Below, piece by piece: positions 33,365 through 41,817 of a stretch of DNA of 64,000 nt. The notes below the pieces were generated by a model. The model was not told the origin of the DNA. It did not search any database and saw nothing but the letters and a program-made list of their open reading frames with translations. The position numbers and the translations under genes are program-made. The stretch's first letter is position 1. The number at the start of each line of letters is the position of its first letter. The stretch is from Methanocalculus natronophilus (GTDB lineage Archaea > Halobacteriota > Methanomicrobia > Methanomicrobiales > Methanocorpusculaceae). Where the stretch lies: contig NZ_JBCEXH010000002.1 of the NCBI RefSeq assembly GCF_038751955.1, positions 1 to 64,000 of the forward strand, read 5' to 3'.

Positions 33365-35302
33365 TCAGATCAGTGCAAAGATCAAAAATGCCGCAAGCAC
33401 CATGATACAGGAATGTTTTACTCCCGCGGTGAGGGATCCTTCTCCCATAATGCCAGCGATGAGGCCTGAGCAGATCGCCTGGATTATCACGGCATGGTAG
33501 AAAATACGGCCATAGGTGAGAGCAGTAATCCCACCGACAGCTGAGAAGGCTGAACCATGGGGTGCATCAACCGGATCAAGCATCTCCACGACCGGGAGGA
33601 ACTGGGTGCCGATGACCATAACAACAAAAATGAAGACGAAGAACGCCAGATAGACAACAGCGGTGTAGAGGAACATCTCTCCTTTCCGCTCCCGTTTCAG
33701 GGTCTCGCTCATCTCGGCGTCACTTGCAGCGATATTGAGCACCTGGCCGATATCGCCGCTCATCGCACTTGCCCGGGTAATCAGGGTTACTGTCCGTGAG
33801 ATTGCCGGAGTGGAGAGCCTCTCTTCAAACCTGACGAGTGCGTCCTCGACATTTGCACCCCAGTCGAGATCACGCTTGATCTTTTTGATCTCATAGCTGA
33901 GAAGGCCGAGGTTTGTCCGGACCAGGATGGAGAGTGCTTTGGCGATCGTGAGGCCAACCTCGTTGATACCGGCAAGCCGTTGGAGGAAATCGGGAAGAGA
34001 GATCTCGATCTCACTGATCCGGCTGCTCCAGATGAAATGGGCGATGGCATAGGGGATGAATATGATCAGAAATGTTGCGATGACATAATCGTCAAAGACG
34101 GAGATGAAGAACTCGAAATCACCATATTCGGGGATCTGGAAGTACCAGAAGACCAGGTAGGCAAGGCCTGCTGGAATACTGACAAAGAAGACCCGGTAGG
34201 GAAGCACCACGAAGTAGTGGAGAGGGTCTGAGATGAATTCACGGATAGCTGTCCAGCGGTCATACTGTCTGAGGGCTGTAATAAATCCCGTCTCTCTCTC
34301 TTTCTGATGTTCCCGTACCACAACATCGGGGTACTCACGGAGTTCCTGGATGAAGGTATAGCGTCTCACGCCTTCGGGCTGGGATGAGATCATATCAATA
34401 AAGACGATGAAAATGGCGGTTCCAATGGGAATCAAAGCGTAGATGACGATGTTTAGTTGCGTAAGAGCGCCAGGACCCATCAGCCCCATGACAACCATGA
34501 CGATGATCAGAAAGAGCGGACCTGCCACAAAGAGGGTAACATACCCTTCCGCAACAAGCGAGAGCGTGTTGAGGTACTGCTTCTGTTCGAACCGGGCCTC
34601 ATCCTGGTACATGCTGACCCTTGCCTTGAAGAAAGAGGACATATCACCCCCGCTCTCAATGACAGAGAGGAGATCCTGGATGAAATCCTTGAGCTTGGCA
34701 GACGGGGTGGTCAGCTGGAGTTCGCGGAGAGCTGAGATGATATCGTGAGCAAAGAGATCACAGTCCCTGACAACCTGGCGAAACTCCAGTGAAACCTCCC
34801 CATAGACGTGAGCGTTCTCTGAGAGTGAGCGGAATATCTCAATCAGCTCTGCCCCGCCGCGCCGCATGGCGTACATATAGGCGACGGCATTATGGAGTGT
34901 CAGGTTAATCCTGGCCGCACGGTTGGTTTTGATAAATGATGGAAAGGCAAGGGTTGCCCGGTAACCGAGGTATGAGCCAAGCACAAAGACAATTATTGAG
35001 ACGAGTGACCGGAAGAAGACATCCTCAAGCGGGAGATCCCTGATAAGCGGGATGAAGAGTTTGTTCTGCCTGGTGAATTCGTATGCTGCCTGCGGCACAA
35101 CGATCGGCTCAAAGATCCCTGCCAGGAAGAAGAAGAAGAACCCAAAAGCCGCACCAAGACCAAGGCCTCCGAGAATGCCATAATAAAAAAGCCGCTCTAC
35201 CGTGATTCCCATTCGTGCAGATATGATGTTGTTCCGTATCTGCTGGAAGCGCACCGGATCCCTTCGGGAGAACCGTCGAATACGCTCGTACATTGGAATC
35301 AT
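33365..35302 (-). CDS. Type II secretion/TadC (FlaJ-like) membrane platform protein
   Basis: The 645-residue protein has two T2SSF-type helical domains (LHNAVAYMYAMRRGGAELIEI and LPDFLQRLAGINEVGLTIA), each followed by membrane helices, with about nine hydrophobic segments overall. This double layout is that of the archaeal type IV pilus/archaellum platform proteins (FlaJ, TadC). It overlaps the ATPase gene by four bases, and both would assemble one surface filament or secretion machine. No pilin or prepilin peptidase gene is in the window. An archaellum is not supported because fla/arl companions are absent. Confidence 0.87.
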   Translation of the reverse strand: MIPMYERIRRFSRRDPVRFQQIRNNIISARMGITVERLFYYGILGGLGLGAAFGFFFFFLAGIFEPIVVPQAAYEFTRQNKLFIPLIRDLPLEDVFFRSLVSIIVFVLGSYLGYRATLAFPSFIKTNRAARINLTLHNAVAYMYAMRRGGAELIEIFRSLSENAHVYGEVSLEFRQVVRDCDLFAHDIISALRELQLTTPSAKLKDFIQDLLSVIESGGDMSSFFKARVSMYQDEARFEQKQYLNTLSLVAEGYVTLFVAGPLFLIIVMVVMGLMGPGALTQLNIVIYALIPIGTAIFIVFIDMISSQPEGVRRYTFIQELREYPDVVVREHQKERETGFITALRQYDRWTAIREFISDPLHYFVVLPYRVFFVSIPAGLAYLVFWYFQIPEYGDFEFFISVFDDYVIATFLIIFIPYAIAHFIWSSRISEIEISLPDFLQRLAGINEVGLTIAKALSILVRTNLGLLSYEIKKIKRDLDWGANVEDALVRFEERLSTPAISRTVTLITRASAMSGDIGQVLNIAASDAEMSETLKRERKGEMFLYTAVVYLAFFVFIFVVMVIGTQFLPVVEMLDPVDAPHGSAFSAVGGITALTYGRIFYHAVIIQAICSGLIAGIMGEGSLTAGVKHSCIMVLAAFLIFALI

Positions 35303-37518
35303 GTCAGAACCACGCTGAGATCATCAATATTGTCAAAGATTACATCAGGAGTTATGGCAAATATCGAGAAGATCTCAGATACCGATCTGAAATCCCTGAT
35401 ATTTTGTTCATGAAGCGCCTGGATCACCTGCCGCCTCTTCCCGACTTCACGGGCAAGCTCTTCCCGGCTCCATCCACGGTTCGCTGCTATTGCCGAGTAG
35501 ACATGCGATCTGCCGGAATACCGCATCTCGTCTGAGACGGGATCATACTCAAAGACATTATTCACCAGGATGTTGCCGGAGTTTGGCTCAATGCCGGTGA
35601 TCTCAACGATCTCCTGGCAGCGCCGCACACGCTCGCTTCCCCTGAAGATGAGGCCCTGGACGGATATGATATTCAATGCCTGCAGCATATTACGGGGAAC
35701 ATTCAGCGGTTCACTCTCAAGCCGGTGGATGGTGGCATCGACTCCGCCGGCATGCATCGTTGAGTACGTAGTATGACCGGTATTCATCGCCTGGAAGAGG
35801 GTCTGCGCCTCAGGTCCACGGACCTCTCCCACGATGATGAATTCAGGCCTCTGCCGCATTGCTGCTTTCAGAAGGTCGAACATGTTGATGCTCCTGCTCC
35901 CCTCTGCGGTGAGCGATTCACGGGTGACACTGGCAATCCAGTTCTCGCGATAGAGCATGATCTCACGGGTATCCTCAATGGAGACGACCTTGGCAAGCGG
36001 CGGGATGAAGAGTGACATCGCATTCAGGGATGATGTCTTCCCGGATGCTGTTCCCCCGATGTAGAGGAGGCTCTTGTTGTTCTCGATAGCCAGCCAGAAG
36101 TAGACGAGCTGATCAACGGTGAATGTCCCTTTCTCCATCAGTTCAATCGGGGTGAACGGCTCGGGCCTGAACTTCCGGATGGTAAACGATGACCCCCTGC
36201 TTGTCACCTCTGTTCCAAGCGTCAGCTGAAGGCGGGAGCCATCCGGGAGTGTCGAGTCAAGGATAGGGTTTCCGATCGAGATGTGCTTGCCTGAACGCTG
36301 GGCAAGCGATATGGCAAGCGAGTTCAGCTGCTGTTCGGGGAACCGGATGCTTGTCCTGATGTTCCTGTGTCTTCTGTGGTAGAGGAAGAGCGGGATGTCA
36401 TGGCCGTCACAGGAGATATCCTCGATGTCAAGGTCCTTCATGAGGGGGTCGATACGGGACCAGCCAAGGAAGTTCCGTTTCAGGTAGTACCGCAGCTTGT
36501 AGACGGTCTCTGTCGGGAGGTTCAACCCGTACTGCGAGAGGAGAGCTTCGATCTTTCTGAAGAGAAGGGTTCGCGGTTGTTCACGGATCTCCTCGTCTGT
36601 CAGGATCAGGATGTCACGGAGATCTTCATAGAGCCGTTCCAGGAGTTCGTATTCAAATGGTGAGAGAACCGGCTCAAATAGATGGTACTCGTTCAGCCGG
36701 GTAATGCGGTTATAGGTGATTGAGACGAGGGAGAGGCCTTTCTCAACCCAGTACCCGTCAACCTCTTCCTCATCTTCGGTGAGTTCAGCCCTGACAAGAG
36801 GACCGGTTGTCTCGTAGTCATACTCCGGAACCTGAAGCATCGTCTCTTTTTTCCGAAATGCCCTGAGAAGAGAGCGGCGTTCCGGGACGGATTCTTCCTC
36901 TGCCGCTGCCGGGACAGGATCCTCGCGGGAGAACGGAAGAAGAGACTCAGGAGGGGTTGATTCTGCCAGTGGCTGTTCTGATTCGGTTGCTCTCGTCTCA
37001 CCGGATGCAACCGGAGCAGCGGGATACGCATGGACATCCACCCGGGATTCATCTTCCTCCACGTGCACATCCCCAGGTTCGGATCCAGGATATGGGTGCG
37101 GAGAGGCTGGAGGTTCTGGTTCGGCTTCATCTGGTTCGGCTTCATCTGGTTCAGCATCATCCAAGATGGCGTGATCTGCATCCCTGGTTTCGGAAAGGGG
37201 ATCCCGGGGCGTCTCTGCCTCTTCTCTCATCCCGGGTGGATCGATATCCCGGGCTCCCCTGGAATCGCTCTCATCCTCCAAGGTATCTGAGGACTCTTGA
37301 TCAGCAGCTGAAACGCCCTCTTCGCTCTCCGTCACGGTATCCTGCGATGGTGCATCATCCCAGGGGTTCGTAACGGGTCTGGAGTTGTTATAATCATTTT
37401 TACTCAAAAATCTTGAGAAAAAACCTTTTTTCCGGGCTGGTTTTTTCTCTGAGCCGAAATGGTCACTATCGGGAGCAAAGAGATCCCGCCTCTCATCCTT
37501 CTTCTCTTCTTCATCCAC
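35299..37518 (-). CDS. Type IV pilus/secretion ATPase (GspE/VirB11 family)
   Basis: The 739-residue protein has a GTG start. About 215 N-terminal residues are acidic and low complexity, with an EAEPDEAEPDEAEP repeat, and are likely disordered. The ATPase core follows: LYIGGTASGKTSSLNAMSLF (Walker A), VVSIEDTREIML (Asp box), EFIIVGEVRGPEAQTLF (Walker B) and the His box TTYSTMHAGGVDATIHR. The N2-like domain carries DPLMKDLDIEDISCDG. The ATPase drives filament assembly through the TadC-like partner, whose gene overlaps by four bases. The unusually long disordered extension may tether partners. Confidence 0.9.
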   Translation of the reverse strand: MDEEEKKDERRDLFAPDSDHFGSEKKPARKKGFFSRFLSKNDYNNSRPVTNPWDDAPSQDTVTESEEGVSAADQESSDTLEDESDSRGARDIDPPGMREEAETPRDPLSETRDADHAILDDAEPDEAEPDEAEPEPPASPHPYPGSEPGDVHVEEDESRVDVHAYPAAPVASGETRATESEQPLAESTPPESLLPFSREDPVPAAAEEESVPERRSLLRAFRKKETMLQVPEYDYETTGPLVRAELTEDEEEVDGYWVEKGLSLVSITYNRITRLNEYHLFEPVLSPFEYELLERLYEDLRDILILTDEEIREQPRTLLFRKIEALLSQYGLNLPTETVYKLRYYLKRNFLGWSRIDPLMKDLDIEDISCDGHDIPLFLYHRRHRNIRTSIRFPEQQLNSLAISLAQRSGKHISIGNPILDSTLPDGSRLQLTLGTEVTSRGSSFTIRKFRPEPFTPIELMEKGTFTVDQLVYFWLAIENNKSLLYIGGTASGKTSSLNAMSLFIPPLAKVVSIEDTREIMLYRENWIASVTRESLTAEGSRSINMFDLLKAAMRQRPEFIIVGEVRGPEAQTLFQAMNTGHTTYSTMHAGGVDATIHRLESEPLNVPRNMLQALNIISVQGLIFRGSERVRRCQEIVEITGIEPNSGNILVNNVFEYDPVSDEMRYSGRSHVYSAIAANRGWSREELAREVGKRRQVIQALHEQNIRDFRSVSEIFSIFAITPDVIFDNIDDLSVVLT

Positions 37519-37645
37519 CCTGCAATTCCCCCATCCGCACTATCTGGCTTTCGCACAATACAGGTATCCTCTCCCGCAGAAGAGATATATCTTATCCCGA
37601 TCAGGAAAGTATATACCCGCTATTCCCTCATACGGAGAGTTACAT

Positions 37646-38473
37646 ATGCAGAGAGAGACCAGCAGCAGGATGCCCACCGGGATCGTTTCACTCGACCCGG
37701 TCTTAAACGGAGGAGTTGTGCCAGGCTCACTCATCCTCCTTCTTTCAGACATCGGTGCAGGGGGTGCAGAGTTTGCGTACACTTCGCTCTTATCCCTCTC
37801 CGCTGAGAAGAGAGAGCACAGAGGAGGAGACCTTCCTGAAGAGACCCGGTTTATCAGTATCACCCGGACAAAAGAGGATATTATCGGAGAGATTAACCGG
37901 TCATTCAAAAGCGACCTGACTGCCGGGATCGCGGATTCGGTCACGTTCAGGGATCTCTCTGCAGGATACTTTGAGCGGAGTGTCGTCCCTTCAAACTGGT
38001 ATGACGGGGAGGGAGGGGTTGTTGCCCGGATGCAGCGAAAGAAGACCGAGCATGACAATATACTAGCCGACCTCATCGGGGCGCTTGAGGAGGGGAAACA
38101 CCACAGTTTCGTCATCATCGATTCGCTCACCGATATTGCAGGGCTTCATACCGAACCTGACCGGTGGAAAGGGCTTGTTGCATTTCTCCGGGGGCTCCAA
38201 CGGGTCGTCAAGACCTGGAATACGACCATATTCCTCCACCTGACACGAGGCATCCTTGACTCATCGAGGGAAATTGAGATATGTGATTGTGCAGATGCTG
38301 TCCTGCTCTTCAAGTGGGAGGAGGGAACCGGACAGCGGAGGCAGCGGATCATGTACTTCACGAAGTTCCGAGGGGTGATGCCATACCTTGAAGAGCGTGA
38401 TCTTGTGAAGTTTGCAGTTCGGATCAGCGCGTCCGGCGGATTCGATGTGGAGAATATCAGGATGGTGATTTAG
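37646..38473 (+). CDS. KaiC/RecA-like protein with degenerate Walker A
   Basis: The 275-residue protein follows the KaiC layout (TGIVSLDPVLNGGVVPGSLILL, Walker-B-like HHSFVIIDSLTDIAG, and a C-terminal FTKFRGVMPYLEERDLVKFA). The P-loop reads SDIGAGGAEFA, with the lysine and the Ser/Thr lost, so ATP binding is doubtful. It ends exactly where the next gene, an intact KaiC-like ATPase, begins. It may be the inactive half of a paired ATPase. Both diverge from the pilus-type ATPase gene, which suggests a regulator of that machine, comparable in position to ArlH with ArlI; this is an inference. Confidence 0.75.
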   Translation: MQRETSSRMPTGIVSLDPVLNGGVVPGSLILLLSDIGAGGAEFAYTSLLSLSAEKREHRGGDLPEETRFISITRTKEDIIGEINRSFKSDLTAGIADSVTFRDLSAGYFERSVVPSNWYDGEGGVVARMQRKKTEHDNILADLIGALEEGKHHSFVIIDSLTDIAGLHTEPDRWKGLVAFLRGLQRVVKTWNTTIFLHLTRGILDSSREIEICDCADAVLLFKWEEGTGQRRQRIMYFTKFRGVMPYLEERDLVKFAVRISASGGFDVENIRMVI

Positions 38474-39451
38474 GTGGATGGCGACGTTCCTGCACCGGAT
38501 CAGGATGAGAGAAGAGAGAGTGAGCGGGCAATCCCCCCGGCACGGCAGCCCCGGCAGGCAGAGCATGGTTTTGTTTCACGGCAGGCATATCAAGACTCAG
38601 AAGAGCCAGCAGAGAATGGTGACGAGATCCCTGATTTTGATGAGGTCTTTGAGTTTGAGGATACGGAGGTTTCAGAAGATGCCGGGGGCTTTCAGCCTGC
38701 ACAACAGGGGGAGAAACCTGATCGGACGGCGTCAGTGAGGGCTGATGTCCAGAAGCGGGTTGACCGCGTCAGGCTCGGGATCGAGGGGCTGGACGAGATG
38801 CTTGGCGGAGGCCTGATCAAGCACTCGGTATCTGCCATCATCGGCACATATGGTACAGGCAAAACCACGTTTGCCATCAATTTTATTTTTGAGGGCCTGG
38901 AACAGGGAGAGACCTGCATCTTCATCAGCCTTGACGAACGGGCGGATATGCTCAGGGAGAGTATCATCAGGCGGGGTTTTGATCTCGATGCGTATCTTGA
39001 CAGGACATTTTACCTGATCAAGCTTGATCCAACAGATTTCACGCTCGCTATCAACAGCATCAAAAATGAGATACCATCCCTCATCCGCGAGACAAAGGCA
39101 TCACGGATCGTTATTGATCCGATATCCCTCTTCGAGGGACTGCTCCCTGATGAGGCAAGCCGGAGAATGGAGATGTTCAAGTTCGTCGAGAGGATGCGTG
39201 ATGCGAACTGCACCCTTCTTCTGACAAGCGAGACTGATACGCAGATACCATATGCAAGCAAGTACGGTCTCGTTGAGTACCTCGTCGACTGTGTCATCCT
39301 CCTGCGGTATGTCCGGGCAAGCGATCTCTCCGGCACCCATCTTGCCGCAGAAGTGGTGAAGATGCGGAGATCCAGCCATTCACGTGAGATCAAGCCCTAT
39401 GAGATCCAGCCCGACGATGTTGTGGTCTATTCCGAGGCAAGTGTCTTCTAA
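38474..39451 (+). CDS. KaiC-like RecA-superfamily ATPase
   Basis: The 325-residue protein starts with GTG directly after the stop of the preceding gene. About 95 N-terminal residues are acidic and low complexity (EFEDTEVSEDAGGF), and the KaiC domain begins at RVRLGIEGLDEMLGGGL. Walker A is IIGTYGTGKTTFAINF, an ATPase glutamate pair is plausible in CIFISLDERADML, and Walker B is ASRIVIDPISLFEGLL. It probably acts with the degenerate partner upstream. Its end overlaps the opposite queG-like gene by four bases. Confidence 0.83.
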   Translation: MDGDVPAPDQDERRESERAIPPARQPRQAEHGFVSRQAYQDSEEPAENGDEIPDFDEVFEFEDTEVSEDAGGFQPAQQGEKPDRTASVRADVQKRVDRVRLGIEGLDEMLGGGLIKHSVSAIIGTYGTGKTTFAINFIFEGLEQGETCIFISLDERADMLRESIIRRGFDLDAYLDRTFYLIKLDPTDFTLAINSIKNEIPSLIRETKASRIVIDPISLFEGLLPDEASRRMEMFKFVERMRDANCTLLLTSETDTQIPYASKYGLVEYLVDCVILLRYVRASDLSGTHLAAEVVKMRRSSHSREIKPYEIQPDDVVVYSEASVF

Positions 39452-40248
39452 AGGGAACCGTATGACCGTACATGCTCCCAGGATCGTTTCAAAGGCGTAT
39501 CGGGAGCATCTTTTCTATAGATGCTGACATCCTCCCGGTCATAGAAGGCCCGGTCCCTGCCTATCGGGCAGACCTTGATGCAGATACCGCAGGGTGAGAT
39601 CTGTTTTTTCGCGAGTGCGGCACTGTATTTGGCACATGCGATGGAATTGGTCTTTCCTTCCGGATAACCGGCACTATTGACGGCACGTACCGGACACTGC
39701 TCCACACATTCCATGCAGCGGGTGCAGAGCTGATCCCCGGGAAGGGGATCGGGCTCGATTGCAAGGGTTGTCAGCACTGACCCAAACCTGGCACGCGGCC
39801 CGTATGCTGGTGTGAGAAGCATATTATTCAGCCCAAATGTCCCAAGGCCTGCCCGGTGGGCTGCATGCCGGTGGGAGAAGAATGTAACCGGGTTCTTCAG
39901 AAGTGCCTGGATGCCCCCATACCCGTCCCGCGGTATTGCAATTGAGGGGTGGCCTTCCTGGTTCAGCCGTTCTGCGATCCGGTAGGTATACTGGTCAAGA
40001 AGGGTGTTGATGGTCCGGTACAGCTCGCTATACTGGACAGATGGTGAGGATTCAAGTGACGGCAGATGAACCGGCAGGCCGATGACGATAACGGATTGTG
40101 TGCCGGAAAAGATCGAATCAGGACGAAATGGCAATGGAATGTCTGGAATGATTGCCGGATCATGCCAGCGGCCTGCATCTGCTATCCCGAGGAGCGGGAT
40201 CTCGTGGTTGTCACACCACGACCGGAGTGCATCTTTTGAGAGCGTCAT
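39448..40248 (-). CDS. QueG-like iron-sulfur (epoxyqueuosine reductase family) protein
   Basis: The 266-residue protein has the corrinoid-enzyme-related N-terminal domain of QueG-type proteins (KNPVTFFSHRHAAHRAGLGT, FGLNNMLLTPAYGPRARFG). It also has two 4Fe-4S motifs, CTRCMECVEQCPVRA and CGICIKVCPIG, with an extra IACAKY cysteine. Archaea make archaeosine rather than queuosine, so another substrate is likely; related methanogen proteins include reductive activators of corrinoid proteins. It is the last gene of the lonB operon, two bases after the BofA-like gene. Confidence 0.78.
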   Translation of the reverse strand: MTLSKDALRSWCDNHEIPLLGIADAGRWHDPAIIPDIPLPFRPDSIFSGTQSVIVIGLPVHLPSLESSPSVQYSELYRTINTLLDQYTYRIAERLNQEGHPSIAIPRDGYGGIQALLKNPVTFFSHRHAAHRAGLGTFGLNNMLLTPAYGPRARFGSVLTTLAIEPDPLPGDQLCTRCMECVEQCPVRAVNSAGYPEGKTNSIACAKYSAALAKKQISPCGICIKVCPIGRDRAFYDREDVSIYRKDAPDTPLKRSWEHVRSYGSL

Positions 40249-40250
40249 GG

Positions 40251-40514
40251 TCAGATGATTATCCCTGCGATTGCAAGCAAAATAAGAATGACGGCTCCCG
40301 GAATACCACCAAATGCACAGATCAACACTGTTGCCCAGGTTATCGGGATATCCGGAGCCCCAAAGATCGAGAGGATCTCAAAGGTATTGACGAGAAACAG
40401 GATAATGAGCCCAAGGGCTGCATTGGCAAGAAGCGTCATCCCTTTTTTGATGAAATAGTAGGCTGTGAGCGCAAGCACGACGACAAGCAGCAGAAGAAGA
40501 AGCGTATCCAGCAT
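40251..40514 (-). CDS. BofA-like membrane protein
   Basis: The 87-residue protein is nearly all hydrophobic, with about three segments (LLLLLLVVVLALTAYYFIKK, ALGLIILFLVNTFEILSIFG and AVILILLAIAGIII). The sequence around GLIILFLVNTFEI and FGGIPGAVILILLAIAGIII matches the BofA family, named for a Bacillus inhibitor of membrane protease SpoIVFB. Its role in archaea is unknown. Location between pmbA and a queG-like gene, downstream of membrane LonB, allows a role in membrane proteolysis. Confidence 0.75.
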   Translation of the reverse strand: MLDTLLLLLLVVVLALTAYYFIKKGMTLLANAALGLIILFLVNTFEILSIFGAPDIPITWATVLICAFGGIPGAVILILLAIAGIII

Positions 40515-40524
40515 TTTTTATGTA

Positions 40525-41817
40525 TCACCCGACCAGGTGCATGGCATGTACCCGGACAGAAGAGACGATTGTATCTCCGACACGCCTGGGCTCAGCACCC
40601 ATTCCGACTATTCCCTCCAGCATTCCGAATATATTGCCTGCAAGCATCGCTTTTCGAATCGGCTCCTGGATATGGCCGTCTTCCATAAAGAATGCGTTCT
40701 GGATCTCAACTGAGAAGTCCCCGGTGAGCGGGTTGGCGGTATGTGCTCCAATGACTTCATTCACCAGTACACACCGGCCTTCACCGGGTTCTTTCATCGT
40801 CTCACCGGTAAAGACCAGGTTGTGCATGCCAATTGAGACACCGCCTCCAAGACCCCCACGGGATGCGTTTCCGGTGCTCTCATGGCCACAGCGGTACCCG
40901 GTCTTGAGATCATAGGTAAAGGTGTTGAGATAGCCAGAATCGATGATGGTGTTCTTCCGTGTCGGCACACCTTCCGCATCAAAGCGGGTACTGCCCAGAC
41001 CCCCCGGATAGAATGGATCATCAACGACCATGAGGTGTTCCGGGGCGATCTGCGTGCCGAGTTTGTCTGCCAGAAATGATCGGCCCATCAGTACACTCCG
41101 GCCATTGACCGCCTGTTTGAGAAGTGGAGCACAGAGACTGGCAAATGCATGGGGAGAGAGGAGGAGATCATAGGTTCCCGTCTCAATCGGCAGGCCGTTT
41201 CGCGAGGTTGCAGCGAGTTCGGCAGCTCTCCTCCCGATTGCACAGGCGTCAATGTCTGCTGAGACTGAGCGGTCATACTCAAAACCGGTTGAGTGATCTG
41301 CGATCGCCTCAAGCGAGGCAGATACTGAGGTGTGCTCCTCAACATACCTGATGCCTGCAGAGTTTGCAAGAAGAACCGATCCTCGTGAGAGACCTGCACC
41401 TCCCCCGACAACAGCAGCTTCGGGGAATTCGGTTGCACCTGCGAGGAGTTCCTTGCAGTACGTGAGAGCAACGTCGGGATCAGGTCTCACAGAGCTGTCA
41501 AAGGAGAGGGATGGACCCTCAATCGGCACAGGGCCGGGGAGTCCTCGCCAGGGGATTGGTTCTGCAAGATGAGCGCTTGCTATGGCAGAATCAAGACAGT
41601 TTCGCCAGTTTGTAAGAGTACTGGTGCTGGATGATCCAATTTTTCCTTCATGGATCACCCTGATAATCAGTCCGGTTCCGTGAGATTCTCCGGCATGTGC
41701 CGGATGGGACTGTTTCAGTTCAATGGAGACGCTCTCGCTTTCCAGAAGTGCGACTTCAACTTCGTCTGCATGCGCACGTCCTGCCCTGATGATATCATCC
41801 ACAATCTCCTCAGACAC
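40525..41817 (-). CDS. pmbA: TldD/PmbA-family protein, PmbA subunit
   Basis: The 430-residue protein starts at GTG 41817 (VSEEIVDDIIRAG); GGAGGG lies seven bases upstream and the start overlaps the tldD end. Family segments include LLANSAGIRYVEEHTSVSAS, GRSFLADKLGTQIAPEHLMV and FDAEGVPTRKNTIIDSGYL. In TldD/E complexes PmbA (TldE) lacks the metal site and TldD holds it, together cleaving peptides in a TldD-formed chamber. The 40525 end lies ten bases before the BofA-like gene. Confidence 0.92.
   Translation of the reverse strand: MSEEIVDDIIRAGRAHADEVEVALLESESVSIELKQSHPAHAGESHGTGLIIRVIHEGKIGSSSTSTLTNWRNCLDSAIASAHLAEPIPWRGLPGPVPIEGPSLSFDSSVRPDPDVALTYCKELLAGATEFPEAAVVGGGAGLSRGSVLLANSAGIRYVEEHTSVSASLEAIADHSTGFEYDRSVSADIDACAIGRRAAELAATSRNGLPIETGTYDLLLSPHAFASLCAPLLKQAVNGRSVLMGRSFLADKLGTQIAPEHLMVVDDPFYPGGLGSTRFDAEGVPTRKNTIIDSGYLNTFTYDLKTGYRCGHESTGNASRGGLGGGVSIGMHNLVFTGETMKEPGEGRCVLVNEVIGAHTANPLTGDFSVEIQNAFFMEDGHIQEPIRKAMLAGNIFGMLEGIVGMGAEPRRVGDTIVSSVRVHAMHLVG

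Noticed and set aside
33365-37518. An archaellum (fla/arl) operon
   Set aside because: Only the ATPase and platform protein are present; archaellins, ArlF/G/H and prepilin peptidase are not in the window, and the KaiC-like proteins diverge from rather than sit within the operon.
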